Shown here: one piece after another, positions 47,541 to 58,215 of the stretch | Layout of the letters: every line of letters starts with the position of its first letter | How positions within the stretch are numbered: position 1 is the first letter of the stretch | Source of the DNA: Paragonimus skrjabini miyazakii | Taxonomy: Eukaryota > Platyhelminthes > Trematoda > Plagiorchiida > Troglotrematidae | Reading direction: 5' to 3' | Assembly (NCBI GenBank): GCA_014338405.1 | Contig: JTDE01002394.1 | Location: 1-64,000, forward strand | DNA: 64,000 bases | Translations under genes and position numbers: made by a program | Notes under the pieces: model-generated | The model's input: the letters and a program-made list of their open reading frames with translations, nothing else | What the model was told of the DNA's origin: nothing | Databases searched by the model: none

Positions 47541-50500
47541 CCTCTGTTCCCAGGCCGTTTGTTGTTTTTCACGTTTTAAGAATATAATGAAAACTAGTGT
47601 TAAAAACATCAGGGACAGATTTGAGTAAATATTGATACCGAACGAATTAGTTGAGGTAGTAGCCTGCTGAAAACAGCTATAAAAGTAAATCGCAAAAATT
47701 GTTAAACATAGATATATAATGTAGATGTTAACCCTTAGTTTGCATTGATCAAACAAAGTTGATCATTGATCGTAATTAATACGTTCCAGTAGACATTATC
47801 ACCGAGCCCCTATCAAAAAGAAGCACTGTATAATAATTTTTCTTATGTTAGAGCTCCTCAGGATTGTATATCTCTGTCAAATTCTGCGCGAATATGAGAG
47901 CTGCAGTTACTTAGGAGTCACGTTTAACCTATATTATACTTATATCAGTGATCAAAATATCGCTCCACAAGTGTGTAAATGTAACCGATATTTAACTGAA
48001 AAAGGTCCTAGTTGTGGGTCATCGTATGGAAAAATTTACTGCGGCTTATTTATAGGCGACCAAACTATCTGACCATTAAACACAAACGAAATTTATGTGA
48101 TAACTTACCGATGCTGATTCGGGTGCACTGCAGCATTGTTCGGTGAGGTTACTCCATAGGAGCGTCACCAGAGTCCATAACCCGCAAAAGAATGCACTAA
48201 CGCCGGGCTGTAACTTGAGTAAAACTAAACTGTTGTGTTTCTTTCGAAGAATAGTTGACTGAAAAATGTTATGGGAACGCAGCAGTTGCGAGCAGCTGTG
48301 AGCTATGTACAATTTGTAGTAATTAAACTTCCCTCCTAGTCATCAGGAATTTAATTCCATGTCGCTGGCCATTCAACACAACAAAGCCCTTTGAACATAA
48401 CGCGAGCACTTAGGACGAGTGAACGATTTTTTGTTCATCTGCTGATTGACATCAAACTGGCTGAAGCCAGCAACATTTTTGTGAAAGTCCGAATGATAAT
48501 GCCTGTATAACCAATCTTGATCGATTTCACTTTAAACAGAAGTAAATTTGATGCTATTATTCACAAGCACGGTGGGCCAAGGGGACGACCTCATCAGTGA
48601 CTAACCTGAACGATAAGTAACGTCAGAATTTAAACATTTAAGTTTTATTCACCTTTTTGTATTGCATCGATTGTGCCATCACTGACATTTTGTCAACCTT
48701 AACCTAACTATTCGTGTATATTTTTATTTCCATTGAATTTATCCATTCTCGGGCAAAATTGCTCGGTAGCAGTTAGTACCAGCCATTAGGAATCTGTTTT
48801 GTCACTCAGTTCGACTCCGTTTGAATCGGATACTTGAGTTGTGTCCTCAATGAAGTAGTTTTACAAATAACACGCTATTCAGTGAAATGGACAATTACGT
48901 AAAGGAAAATGCACGCTATTCTCATGCGATACAGGAAACCAGTTACAGAATTATTATTTACTACGTCGCAAAAATTGTTTTACAAGATTAGAAATATAAG
49001 AAAAATTTCTTTAAAAGTTCGCTAAACTTCCATGAATTCGTCCAGGGAACGTTTGTAGTCTGCGTTCTAAAGCAGCTAAATTGGTTTATTTTAGGTCAGC
49101 GTAAAGGAATACAGTTAATCAATTAATTAATCACCACAAAAGTTTTGTTATTTGGATAATCTCTGCTTGTTGAGTCCAGATAAAGATAATAGAGTCATAA
49201 CATGTCGATTTGATGGTGAGTAACAGTAGCACTATAAACGTCATTTTGAGCTCCTGCGTTTATATCCAGCGCAAGATTGACGGTCCAAAATAGACTATGT
49301 CTATCCATACTAACATGGGGTAACAGTGGAAAAATGGATTGAAACCTAAACAAATGTATCACTTTTACCGCGTAAATTGCTTCAAATTTTATATACGAAC
49401 GAAAAACGAATCGGAAGAAAATGCTGCTTACCATAATTTAATTTTGTTTTCACTTTTCTTGTCTCACTGTGACTTTTTCGATGTATTAGAATACACCGAC
49501 TGTAGTTAACTTCCATTTACTTACATGTTTTGCAACGATAATACAGTTGAAATTTTATATGGATACATTAATTCTGTCCAAAGTTAAGAAATAACCTAAA
49601 ACTATCAGTTTATTCGATTGCCGTTTGCTTGCAGTTAATCGGATCATTTGATCAGCCCTTCAGGTTTAATTGTTACATATACGGTGCAGAAGTTTTGGAT
49701 ATTTATCACAGAAGTTTTGAGTTTACCGTCATAAAACTGTAGCTGCCTCTGCCTGTCTTTTATTAAGTTTGTAGCGATAAATTTTAAGTAAAGTACAAGA
49801 TAGATAACCTAAACTAACGAACGTTTCAGTTACATTGCAATAACAGCCTAGCCAACTGAATTTAACACTTTTCTTTTCCCAAAAAATTTTCTCAATTCAA
49901 ATGAATATTCCAATGCAAATAAAGGACTTCCAGAATGTTCGAGTGAGACATAGGTAAATAATGTGAAGTCATTGAACAAATAACGGAAGTAAACCATAAG
50001 GGTTTATCCAATAATCAAAAATTGGTGGTTATTACACAGAATTGCAAAACGTGGTCAGGAATGGTTGTGGAAAAGTTTAAGCATGTTAGAGTAATTCCAT
50101 TGAAGATTTTAAATTGATGACTAAAGATCGTCTGGTTCACGCGTTTTCAGTTTTAACCTTTGAATAAACCACCTTTTTGCGCGATAGGGCATTTAGAACA
50201 AGCATGGACAAGAACATCCATGACGTAGGTACGGCCCACATTCGTATCTAAAAAGCTTCAGTCTTGCTTATTTCTCAATCTCATTTCTTGAAAATTATCC
50301 AGCGACTGAAAAAGGTAATCTGTCTTTCGTTTCCAAGTTAAGTTTACCCATCACGGAAGACCTCGGAAATATAGCGGGTGATCTCAGGGGAGAAACCTTC
50401 TACTGACTGTTTCTAAGTGCCAAGTAATAACAGTAGCGCAAAACTATAAGCGTATCCTTTTCATAAAAATTAGCTCATTATTACTTGCAAGGCCAAGTGC

Positions 50501-51779
50501 TAGGCAGACGTTCATTGAACCAACTTTACCCTTTTCATAATTAAAAAGGTACTTCCTGATGCCATGCCATAGTACGAAGCTACGGTACACAAACATATAG
50601 AATGCTGAACACAAGCAACAAAACCATATCCACTTCAAGCGCTTTGAGATAGCACTACAGTGAAAAAACCCATATAAGGCAGGGTTTACAACAAATTCTT
50701 TTCATATAGTTTAAAAACCTATGGTTGTACTCGAAGTTAAGGAAGGAGGTAGAAGATTTGGTAAGTTTACATCTAGTTATTGTAATTGTTGAGTGAAGAC
50801 AGCAATTACTCGCATAGACCCGTGCACAGTCGACTTCAGCTATCTTGTACAGTATGGCCAAATGTTGTCTCCTTGATTTTAGTAATGAGTTCCTTGTCTA
50901 TAGGCTGGGCCCCCAATATTTACTGCACTGTTATAAATTGACCGAAGGAAATCAAGAACTTTGTTTACCTGTGCTTCGAATGGGAGGTGGGTATAATTGT
51001 CAATATCATGATTGTTTGTGAATGATCTCAAAAGTAGGTTAACAGTTTATCTTGACTAGCGTTTTTGTCAATACTTTTAGGTTTAATGCTTTAAACCCGT
51101 TCTGCAAATCCATAGCAAGCAAGCCGAGTTATTGCTGAAAATCTAACTTTTACGAAATCCGCAAAACCGTGCGGGAAAATAGTTAGCAAAACCCCTCACT
51201 CTTTTCATAGAAAATTGTCGGCACCTCTTCTAGACAACATACTAGTTGATTAGTTTACGATTGCAACTAAGGATTCACAATGTCCGTCAACTTTTCAGCA
51301 GTACCGTTACATTTTGAAGGCCGTCATGTACTTTGTACTCTGCAATGGTTTATGCTTTTCAGTCAAACATTTGGTTGTATATACTGAAGTGTTTATAACT
51401 AACAAACTAACTGATGTTCGTAATCAATATATCAAACAACACGGTCACAACCGAAGGTCTTCACACCTGATCATAACGGAAAAATCTAAGCTAGGTGAAG
51501 TACTAAAACGCATTTTAAGTCAACGCGGAAATGAGTCGCTGATACTCTGTGCTTAACACGTGTTTGGAAAATATACCGAAAACACGTACGCCTACCAGGT
51601 GCCTCACAGCATATGATATCTGCCACGGAGTAAGTTTACAAAGTTAACAGTGACTTGTACAAAGATAGTAAACATAATTTTCAGCAACTCGCAACAGACT
51701 CTTGTTTATCTAAGGAAGGGGAAAAATAAAACGATTAAATTAATCCGCGCACTTTACTTCCAAATTGAAGAGAACGGGT
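47541..51779. other. Gene-poor stretch, nothing assignable
   Basis: Only short frames were seen. The plus frame at 47845-48072 is Cys-containing, but it has neither Kunitz spacing nor a signal peptide and is not called. Confidence 0.4.
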
Positions 51780-52325
51780 GACACCTCAAATGACGCATCT
51801 TATGACCGATGACAAGGACAGCCGTCTATTAGTACCAGCTATTCCAGATGACATTGTCTCAACTTCTATGATGCCCCACGTGCATGCTCCCTCAGCCCTA
51901 TTTATGAGCCTATAGATTAAATCCATCTTTCATAGTAACTGTGTAAAATTATCGACGTGTATACATTACCCTGCCTTGGTTGTCTTACAATACACCATCA
52001 CTTGTATCTGGCTATCCTCGTGAAGACTCATGCATGTGTCAAAAAATCTAACTGTTATAGATGACTTAGGCCGTAATGTAAAACTGTCATCTTTGTGGGT
52101 AAAGTTGAAAAACGCTATTATATTGTGGAGGCCATCATAATCAACTACTTTACAGAAATTACAGTCAACACAGCGTCTGAAGTTAATGACCGAGTTCATG
52201 TGGTAGAGGAGGGAATCACTCATAATCATAAACGTATCAACCAATACTTGACCCGGTAGAGATCCCATGTCTATTCCAGTGTTTTGCAGAATAGCCTGCT
52301 GTATAAACTGAGTTGAACATTACAA
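51780..52325 (-). pseudogene. Penelope-like reverse transcriptase fragment, decayed
   Basis: The minus-strand frame 51966-52268 and its in-frame extensions give a recognisable Penelope-type RT. IQQAILQNTGIDMGSLPG is motif B, degenerate. RRCVDCNF stands where FxRYVDDxF is expected. GLHNIIAFFN and THKDDSFTL follow, then TVRFFDTCMSL (the FLD motif) and MVYCKTTKAG. After a stop comes IHVDNFTQLL, then another stop and LIYRLINRAEGACTW. The GIY-YIG nuclease is absent. Several in-frame stops and the broken active site show an old copy. It is a different subfamily from the 34-kb element. Confidence 0.75.
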
Positions 52326-53199
52326 ATGCAATGACTTTGCGACCAGATAAGCTCCTACATGGTATTTGGACACCGATACGAATTTCTTCAAAAACTGAAC
52401 AAAAAACTGAAGCATCTTACTCATTGGGCTACTTATGAAAAGATATTTGACGCCTAGTGGGAACAAACGTTTTCCTGTAATACTTAGCCACTTTGACTGC
52501 TACTTTTCACTCAATTGATTCTGACAACTGGACCAGCTATTCCGCCTCCGCGTGATGCAGGGAATCGCATATGTTCATAGTCGGATGTAATAGTACCACG
52601 CTTCTATGCAATTGGGGTAATCCATAAGGTCCAGGAATTAGAGAACCTACTAATCAAACGCTATAGAAGATAGCGTCCCAGTTGTCTCACACAGCCTGCA
52701 GATGACTCTCCAAAAAATGCCTTTGCACTCTTCTCGTTTTCTATTATAACAACTTTGGATTTTATTTTCAAACAGCACGTTCCTAATATACAAACAGTTA
52801 ACATCATCTGATGTGACTATTCATGCACCTTTATCAAAGGCTCATTTTTCTTATTCATTGTATTACTATCTGCTGGTGAAATAACTGAACGGAGATTTTT
52901 ATCTGAGCAACTCAGCCCTTAAATTTACCGATGTTCAGAAGTGGCTCAGATTATCAGTTCTATCAAATTGAGCTAGTAATGACGAAACTAGCACACGCTT
53001 TATAACAGTGTCAATCAGGTTAAACGATATCATCTGCAAAACACATTGAAAATTGTTCGTCAGTGAAAAAGCAGTCGTCTCCATTAAACAAGCAGTATGA
53101 ATTAACCTTGTTTATTGGGATACGGAACTACCAGAATCAAAGAAGCAGCGTGTAGACCCCTATATGTCCTGTTTTTGCTGATCACATTTACAAGGCGAT
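52326..53199. other. No recognised gene
   Basis: This spacer lies between the Penelope-like fragment and the Gypsy element. No LTR boundary was recognised. Confidence 0.4.
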
Positions 53200-54410
53200 A
53201 CATACGAAGAACAATGTCACGTGATAGGGAATTTCAAAGTTCGAGGAAGGGTTGGTCGAAGATCATTGCTGCGATGGTGGAATTTCTGTATTTGGATTAT
53301 TTAGTCTTTGGGTGCGTTTCTTCTCTATCGCAGCAGGTCCGCGGATGGAGTTTGCAATGGTTGACTCAAAGCCATCCCTACTTACAAAGACATGAGTAAA
53401 CTAGGATAGTTTAACGTGCACATAAACAGCTAACGATTGCTGCCCGGAGCGAGGCTTTCGCATGTGATGCGCCAAACGAACTCTGTAACTGCCGTAATCG
53501 TACGGTGCTGAAGGTGCAAGTGAGACGAGTTCACTTAACAATTTGAGTGTACACCCAAAAGTTAGCTCAGCTGTAGTAGCGTTTAAGTTCGCTTTACCCT
53601 TGTTTTGTGGGTCTAACAGAACTACTGGAAGTGCCTCTTCCCATGAAGGATTAGCATGCGCGCTAAGGGCGACTTTTAGCTGAGGACAGAAACGCTCAAC
53701 CAACCCGGGTGGTAAACCGTAGTACCAATGTGCATACGTCTTACAGTGTTTAACGGGGTCGCAAAATGGCTCTCAAAGTGTGATTCACAATCTATGGTCA
53801 CTACTGCTGGACAACATAATTGTGCCACCCAACGTTCCAGGAAGGCGCTGGCTACCGTTTCTGAGGCGCAGTTCGGTAGCGGTATGGCTGCAGGTCATCT
53901 TGTGGAGCGTTCAGCACACGTCAGCAGATAACTAGAGTCATTCGATGGTGATAAGGGACCCCCCAGATCGACGCGCACGTAGTGAAAACGTGCATCAGGC
54001 AAGGGAAATGTATCAGCATGGCTCTTCGCATGACGGTGGTCCTTAGTACGTTGGCAATGGACGCAAGAACTGTTTCAATTGCGGACATCACTGTTTACTT
54101 TAGGCCATACAAAGCGTTCAGTGACAAGTTTAACTGAAATGCCTATCCCAGGCTGGGACAAGTTGTACCATGTATTGAGTACTGTGCGGCGGAAAGATGC
54201 AACACTACAGGGTGAGGTGTGCCAAGGGAGGTGTCGCCGAGGATTGTTCTTCTTGAATATGTCAGAGAAATGGGTTGAGTGGTGAGAGAGCTCTTTGGAC
54301 GAAGATGCTGGATCTCAGGATCAGTGGCTTTTGCAGCAACGATGGCTTCTGAATGTATGCTATTGTCAACAAATGCATTGCAATTATGAAAGAGCGTCCG
54401 CGACACTGTT
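53200..54410 (-). pseudogene. Gypsy integrase remnant
   Basis: Pieces in order on the minus strand start with a linker, AIVAAKATDPEIQHL (frame 54143-54406). Next come a decayed HHCC finger where both His are replaced but SCVHCQRTK keeps the two Cys, and LVTERFVWPKVNSDVRN. VRVDLGGPL carries the first catalytic Asp and VTIDCESHFESHF the second. MVERFCPQLK in frame 53401-53703 carries the Glu of the DDE triad. LNATTAELTFGCTL and a C-terminal THVFVSRDG stretch complete it. A frameshift separates the catalytic core from the MVERF part. There are several stops, so it is inactive. Confidence 0.85.
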
Positions 54411-54419
54411 TTCGGTACT

Positions 54420-55130
54420 AAGGTATGTCGTATATCAGTTGTAAGCTGAGAGATATAGTTCAGGTGCCTAACCCTCCTTGGAGAATGCTTGTCAAATGAA
54501 GTATTTAAAAAATGAGTCAGCAGTTTGTGATTAGTGTAAACCTTCCACCGATTGACGGAGGTGCCGGATGTCTAAATAGATTGCTAGCAACTCTCTACCA
54601 AGCGTGTTGTAGTGGGATTTAGCAGACTGCAAAGTTTAGAGCGGTAAGCTACAGGTTGTCATAGCTTTCCAACCAATTGCTGTAACAGGTCACCGACAGC
54701 TGTGTAAGACGAGTCGGTTACAACTGATATTGGTGCGTTCGGATCAGGATGAGCAAGCATACTTAAGTCGGCGACCAAATCCTTTAGTTCATTGAAGGCA
54801 GTGCATACAGCTTCTGTCAGGTGGAGTTTGCAATCACCTTCACGGAAGAGATCGGTGATTAGTGACACTATATGAGCACAACAGGGTATGAAAAGCATGT
54901 GGTAATTCATCAGACATGCAAAACGACGAAATTGCGTAGAGGATTTTGGCACGGGCTATTCACGGATGGATTCCACATTACCCGTTAATGCCCGATTAGG
55001 TGTTCTGGGATCTGATGACCTAGAGATTCTATTGTGGTCTTACCTAGTTCGCGCTCTGTAAAGTTAACTGGGACGCCTTATTGGATCAAACGCTCCAGTA
55101 AGACGCGAAGATGCGAAGAACTTGCATCGA
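54420..55130 (-). pseudogene. Gypsy RT C-terminus and RNase H remnant
   Basis: HLRVLLERLIQ and KTTIESLGHQIPE (the thumb region of RT) are followed by frame 54659-54952. That frame has STQFRRFACLMNYHMLFIP, ELKDLVADLSMLAHPDP and ISVVTDSSYTAVGDLLQQ, with the first RNase H Asp in VTDSS. The remainder of RNase H is readable through stops as VYTNHKLLTHFL and HSPRRVRHLNYISQLTTDI. Together these are the tether and RNase H of a Gypsy pol. Confidence 0.85.
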
Positions 55131-55139
55131 TTTTTCAAA

Positions 55140-55555
55140 TTTAGTCATGTGAAACTCCAGGTCGGTCCTATCCCTCCCAAACATTTATCTCCGTATATTC
55201 TACCTCTCCTGTTTCTGACCGTAAATTGGGCCTTGACCCAAATGTTTTTAATAGTTACGCGATTAGTCAGCTGCCTGTTATTGTGCTTTACTTGAGTGGT
55301 ACGTGCGACATCCTTCTTGGAGTTAGGCTCGTTCCCATTGTTTCGGAACCTGTTGGCTGCTCGAATGAACATTGTTGGGTATGAATGATATATTGTGTGA
55401 TTATAGTTCAGTTGTAGCCTGTCCAGCAACAAATTGTCCATCGAAACTCCTACGGGTGTCTAATTGCCCAGTAATTGTTCAGTAATACTACAACAGTGTG
55501 ATTCAATCTTGTTTTAATTAATTGGGACCGTTGGTTTATCAATAGGCGTTACTCA
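55140..55555. other. Foreign block splitting the Gypsy RT
   Basis: In Gypsy RTs the active-site DDI and the HLRxLxERL segment are about 10-15 residues apart. Here they are separated by some 430 bases. The block holds a 98-codon minus frame (55145-55441) with no recognised domain and no stop until TGA. It is either an insertion or unrelated sequence brought in by rearrangement. Confidence 0.5.
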
Positions 55556-55559
55556 ACTT

Positions 55560-55990
55560 CTTCCTTGAAGATCGTTCGTTACCATCAAACATAATATCAT
55601 CCAGAGAACATGAAGTGAAACCACATAGCATTTAAAGACATTTGAAAGGAACAAAAGAGGTAATAACAACAGTTGTGGGTAGTTCTTCTTTGAATACTGG
55701 GATCTGGTGATAAACACATACAAAATTTATCCAGTTGAAGATATATATGCAAATATATATGCAAATAGTCAAATCCTGCATATAGAAGATTAGATATTAG
55801 TCAGAGACGGTTGCTTTGGTTAGCTGGCGGCAATCACCGCATAGGCGCCAAAACACTTGACTTCATGGGGACTAAATGCAACGGTGAGGTCCATGGGCAC
55901 TTGAAATGGTGTATTACTCTTAGTCAGACCATGTGTTCGCAATCTGTCCTGTCTTGAGCCAATCGACGAAACCTTGCTGCGACGAGAGAT
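55560..55990 (-). pseudogene. Gypsy RT N-terminal remnant
   Basis: Broken pieces can be read as WRLCGDCRQLTKATV, corresponding to the WRPCGDYRxLN motif. Next come YMQDLT, ELPTTVVITSFVPFKC (the TAFxTPFG-like segment) and SLDDIMFDG, where the YLDD active site has Ser for Tyr. Direct repeats of ATATATATGCAA at 55741-55764 interrupt the motif A region. Confidence 0.65.
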
Positions 55991-56194
55991 CATATGGTGC
56001 GGATGTGGTTTGTAACCTCTGAGATTACTGTTGGGATATCATTTGATACGCGAAAGTGCTGTGAGAAGTGGTGAATAGATCCACGAATTGCCTAGGGGCT
56101 TTAGGTTGGACATGTACAGATGTCAGGATTGCAACTGTTGCTGTTGCTGAAATCAGTTAACGTACGGGCCAGAAAGATCGAAATACTTGGAAAA

Positions 56195-56385
56195 ATCAAT
56201 GACGATTATGACAAAAGATACCGTGGTAACTGTAAACACCCAGCAGAATTTCCACCGGAAGCCATAGGTGGTTATAACAGTGCCATTAGCAGCACGGAGT
56301 CGTCGTTTGCAGACAGAAACACGCCAACCTGCGCCCCTGCACCATCCAGGAACCTGTTACCAGATTCTATGTTTCGCACAAAATG
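56195..56385 (-). pseudogene. Gypsy aspartic protease remnant
   Basis: ESGNRFLDGAGAQVGVF corresponds to the RFLVDTGAxVSV active-site segment of Gypsy proteases, with the catalytic DTG changed to DGAG-like. It is followed in a shifted frame by RAANGTVITTYGFRW, which is the flap-side AANGTxIxTYG motif. The position between gag and RT is as expected. Confidence 0.7.
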
Positions 56386-56389
56386 ATGC

Positions 56390-57135
56390 AATGTTTTCCG
56401 TTAAAGGTTAACAGCTGAGTTTGCGTCGCCATGATGATGCGTAGGTGCAGGCTTTGGTGCATCGTTTGGCTCGGTTACCAAAACATTCATGGTACCAACA
56501 ACAGTCAATTTTTTACTGCCCAAGGAATACGATGAGTCGACAACTTAAGGAACGGTTTGAAGAAATTTCGTTTGAACCGTGTCGCAAAGTTTCGATTTTT
56601 GCCCTTAGAGCCTCACTCTATGATTGACCACGTTTTGGATTAACCAAAATTTCAGGACGACGCATGCCTATTGCAAGACGTAAAATAGAATGTGTTACAA
56701 TCAAAGAAGCAAGTAATTGTTGAAAACCTTCCACTACTTGATCAATGATTTTCGGTATCTCGATTGGGTTTGTGAACGAACGACGGACAATATTGTTTGT
56801 GCTGCTTCTGGTAATCTTTTAAGCCAGAGTTCACGAAGGAGGGATTTTTTCATTTGCGTGTTGCCGATGAGCTGTTACCTCTCTGCTAGAAAACTTATAG
56901 GACTTCTGTTGCCTAGCTTCAGTTGACTGAAAATTCGTTGCCGTCGGGTCTTTTCAGAGGGTGTGCTCCAATCAACAAATGTTTGATAAGGTTCCATGCT
57001 TGTGCGTTAACGACTATTTTAGTGTATCATCGTGAAGCTGCATGATGACTTCACTCGGAAGCATTGTTAACAGCTGTCAGAATCCAGTTTGACGGGACAA
57101 CAGTCCGTTATTGAAAAATGTGGTCTCCTACTAAA
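56390..57135 (-). pseudogene. Gypsy gag remnant with zinc knuckle
   Basis: LPSEVIMQLHDDTLK, then EPYQTFVDWSTPSEKTRR, FSQLKLGNRSP, LLRELWLKRLPEAAQTIL and IPKIIDQVVEG are the capsid-like series seen in flatworm Gypsy gag proteins. The cysteine knuckle CCWYHECFGNRAKRCTKAC follows. Stops interrupt the frame. Confidence 0.75.
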
Positions 57136-57306
57136 CAAACTAAAGAAGTGAGTCCCCTTCCAAAACTGAAGGGACTAGCAACATATTACTTCCGAGAGGT
57201 GGCTGTCGACGTGCTTGGATAAAAATTCATACGTTCGGTAGAGGTCACACAATAACCAGTTATCAAGTGTTGCTAACCAAAGTGAATTAAGAAAATTTAC
57301 ATATGA
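57136..57306. other. Possible 5' flank of the Gypsy element
   Basis: This lies immediately upstream of the gag remnant. Its LTR identity could not be verified by eye. Confidence 0.3.
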
Positions 57307-57708
57307 TTACATATCAATTTGAACATCACCCACAATTTATCACAGCTTTCGCATTCCCATAGACTATCCAGTCGGCCCCTTTCGAACAACTGAAGCACTA
57401 GACTCGAGTTTCGCTCTCATTAGAGCTCGTCATTAGTGAATATCCTTGCTACTGCCGGGACTAGGACCACGGACACGCTGTTCATGAGGCAACCATGTTT
57501 ACCACTGCGCCATTGACCTCACATTAGGCACGACCGAATGATCATTTGTGAACGCTCAACCACTTTCGTTTGTGAGTACAGAATAGGTTGCTCGATCTTC
57601 CCGAAAGGAGACACAGTAACTGTCCTGTTAATTCTAATCGATAACCCCGCGATTAGGACTTCCTAGACAGGTCAAAATCTCCGATCTCATTAAACCTGCT
57701 AGGCGATA
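57307..57708 (-). repeat. SINE-like repeat, full length, minus strand
   Basis: This is the longest copy, about 400 bases. From left to right it has ACATCACCCACAATTTATCA, TAGACTCGAGTTTCGCTCTC, the reverse of box A (CACTGCGCCATTGACCTCAC) and GATAACCCCGCGATTAGGAC. It ends with AAACCTGCTAGGCGATATT. It aligns along its whole length with 40130-40515. Confidence 0.85.
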
Positions 57709-57716
57709 TTTTAGAT

Positions 57717-57800
57717 TAGTCTATGGGAATGCGACAGCTGCGATCAGTTGTGGGTGATGTTCGAACTGAAATAAACCAAATCCCCGACTACTCATAAGTA
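57717..57800 (+). repeat. SINE-like repeat, 3' end fragment, plus strand
   Basis: GTCTATGGGAATGCGACAGC, ATCAGTTGTGGGTGATGTTC and CCCCGACTACTC match the 3' end of the plus-strand 36.1-kb copy. It sits directly beside a minus-strand copy, as in the 27.1-kb pair. Confidence 0.7.
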
Positions 57801-57869
57801 ATCTAAAATGATTATATCCTGAACGCATACGTAACGCAGAGGAATACAAATGCTGACATATACGCCACT

Positions 57870-58215
57870 GTTGAGCATCGAATCCAGCCGAAACCTTGAC
57901 TTTTCACAGTTCGGTCTCATCTAAAATCATAAATCTGTCACGCTACTCATTAGTAATACAATTTTTATGGCATTGGCGGATTCCAGCGTGAACTGTTCGA
58001 GAAATCCTGCCGGGGCAGTCGATCCCCTGGATCATTTGGTGGATTCTATATGAGACAATGGGAGGGGTGTGTAACCAAGTCCAAATGTGAAATTTCCGAG
58101 TTCCTGGCGTAGCTTCGTAGCTCAGTTAGTAGGGTGCTTGCCGCGTTGAGGCATGGTGTTTCTGTCGCTGGTTCGAATCCAGCCGAAGCCCTGACTTTTT
58201 ACAATTGGATCTCAT
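57870..58215 (+). repeat. Dimer of a ~300-bp tRNA-like-containing repeat unit, locus 2
   Basis: A partial first unit end (CGAATCCAGCCGAAACCTTG at 57879) is followed by the tail and the spacer with GATTCCAGCGTGAACTGTTC and GATCCCCTGGATCATTTGG. A second tRNA-like sequence then ends the block. It is collinear with 22112-22560, with a period of 295 bases against 305 there. Confidence 0.75.
58111..58190 (+). tRNA. tRNA-like sequence, second copy, with altered acceptor
   Basis: This is close to 22412-22491. Differences include AGCTTCG in place of GGCTTCG at the 5' acceptor arm, which breaks the first base pair, and AGGGTGC instead of AGAGCCC after the D loop. The T arm GCTGG-TTCGAAT-CCAGC is intact, and TTTTT follows at 58196. 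The anticodon arm is as atypical as in the first copy, so amino-acid identity is not assigned. Confidence 0.45.

Larger units (their letters stand above)
53200..57135 (-). mobile_element. Ty3/Gypsy LTR retrotransposon, near complete but decayed
   Basis: In minus-strand order the region contains gag with a zinc knuckle, an aspartic protease, reverse transcriptase, RNase H, and an integrase with its C-terminal region. This is the canonical Ty3/Gypsy order. Every domain carries stops and frameshifts. No LTR pair was identified by eye, partly because the 5' side is bounded by a SINE-like copy at 57307. A foreign block of about 430 bases splits the RT. Confidence 0.85.

Noticed and set aside
47845..48072. 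Cys-containing small frame just after Kunitz copy 3
   Set aside because: The Cys spacing does not match Kunitz and there is no signal peptide or TATA-like run, so it is not a fourth copy.
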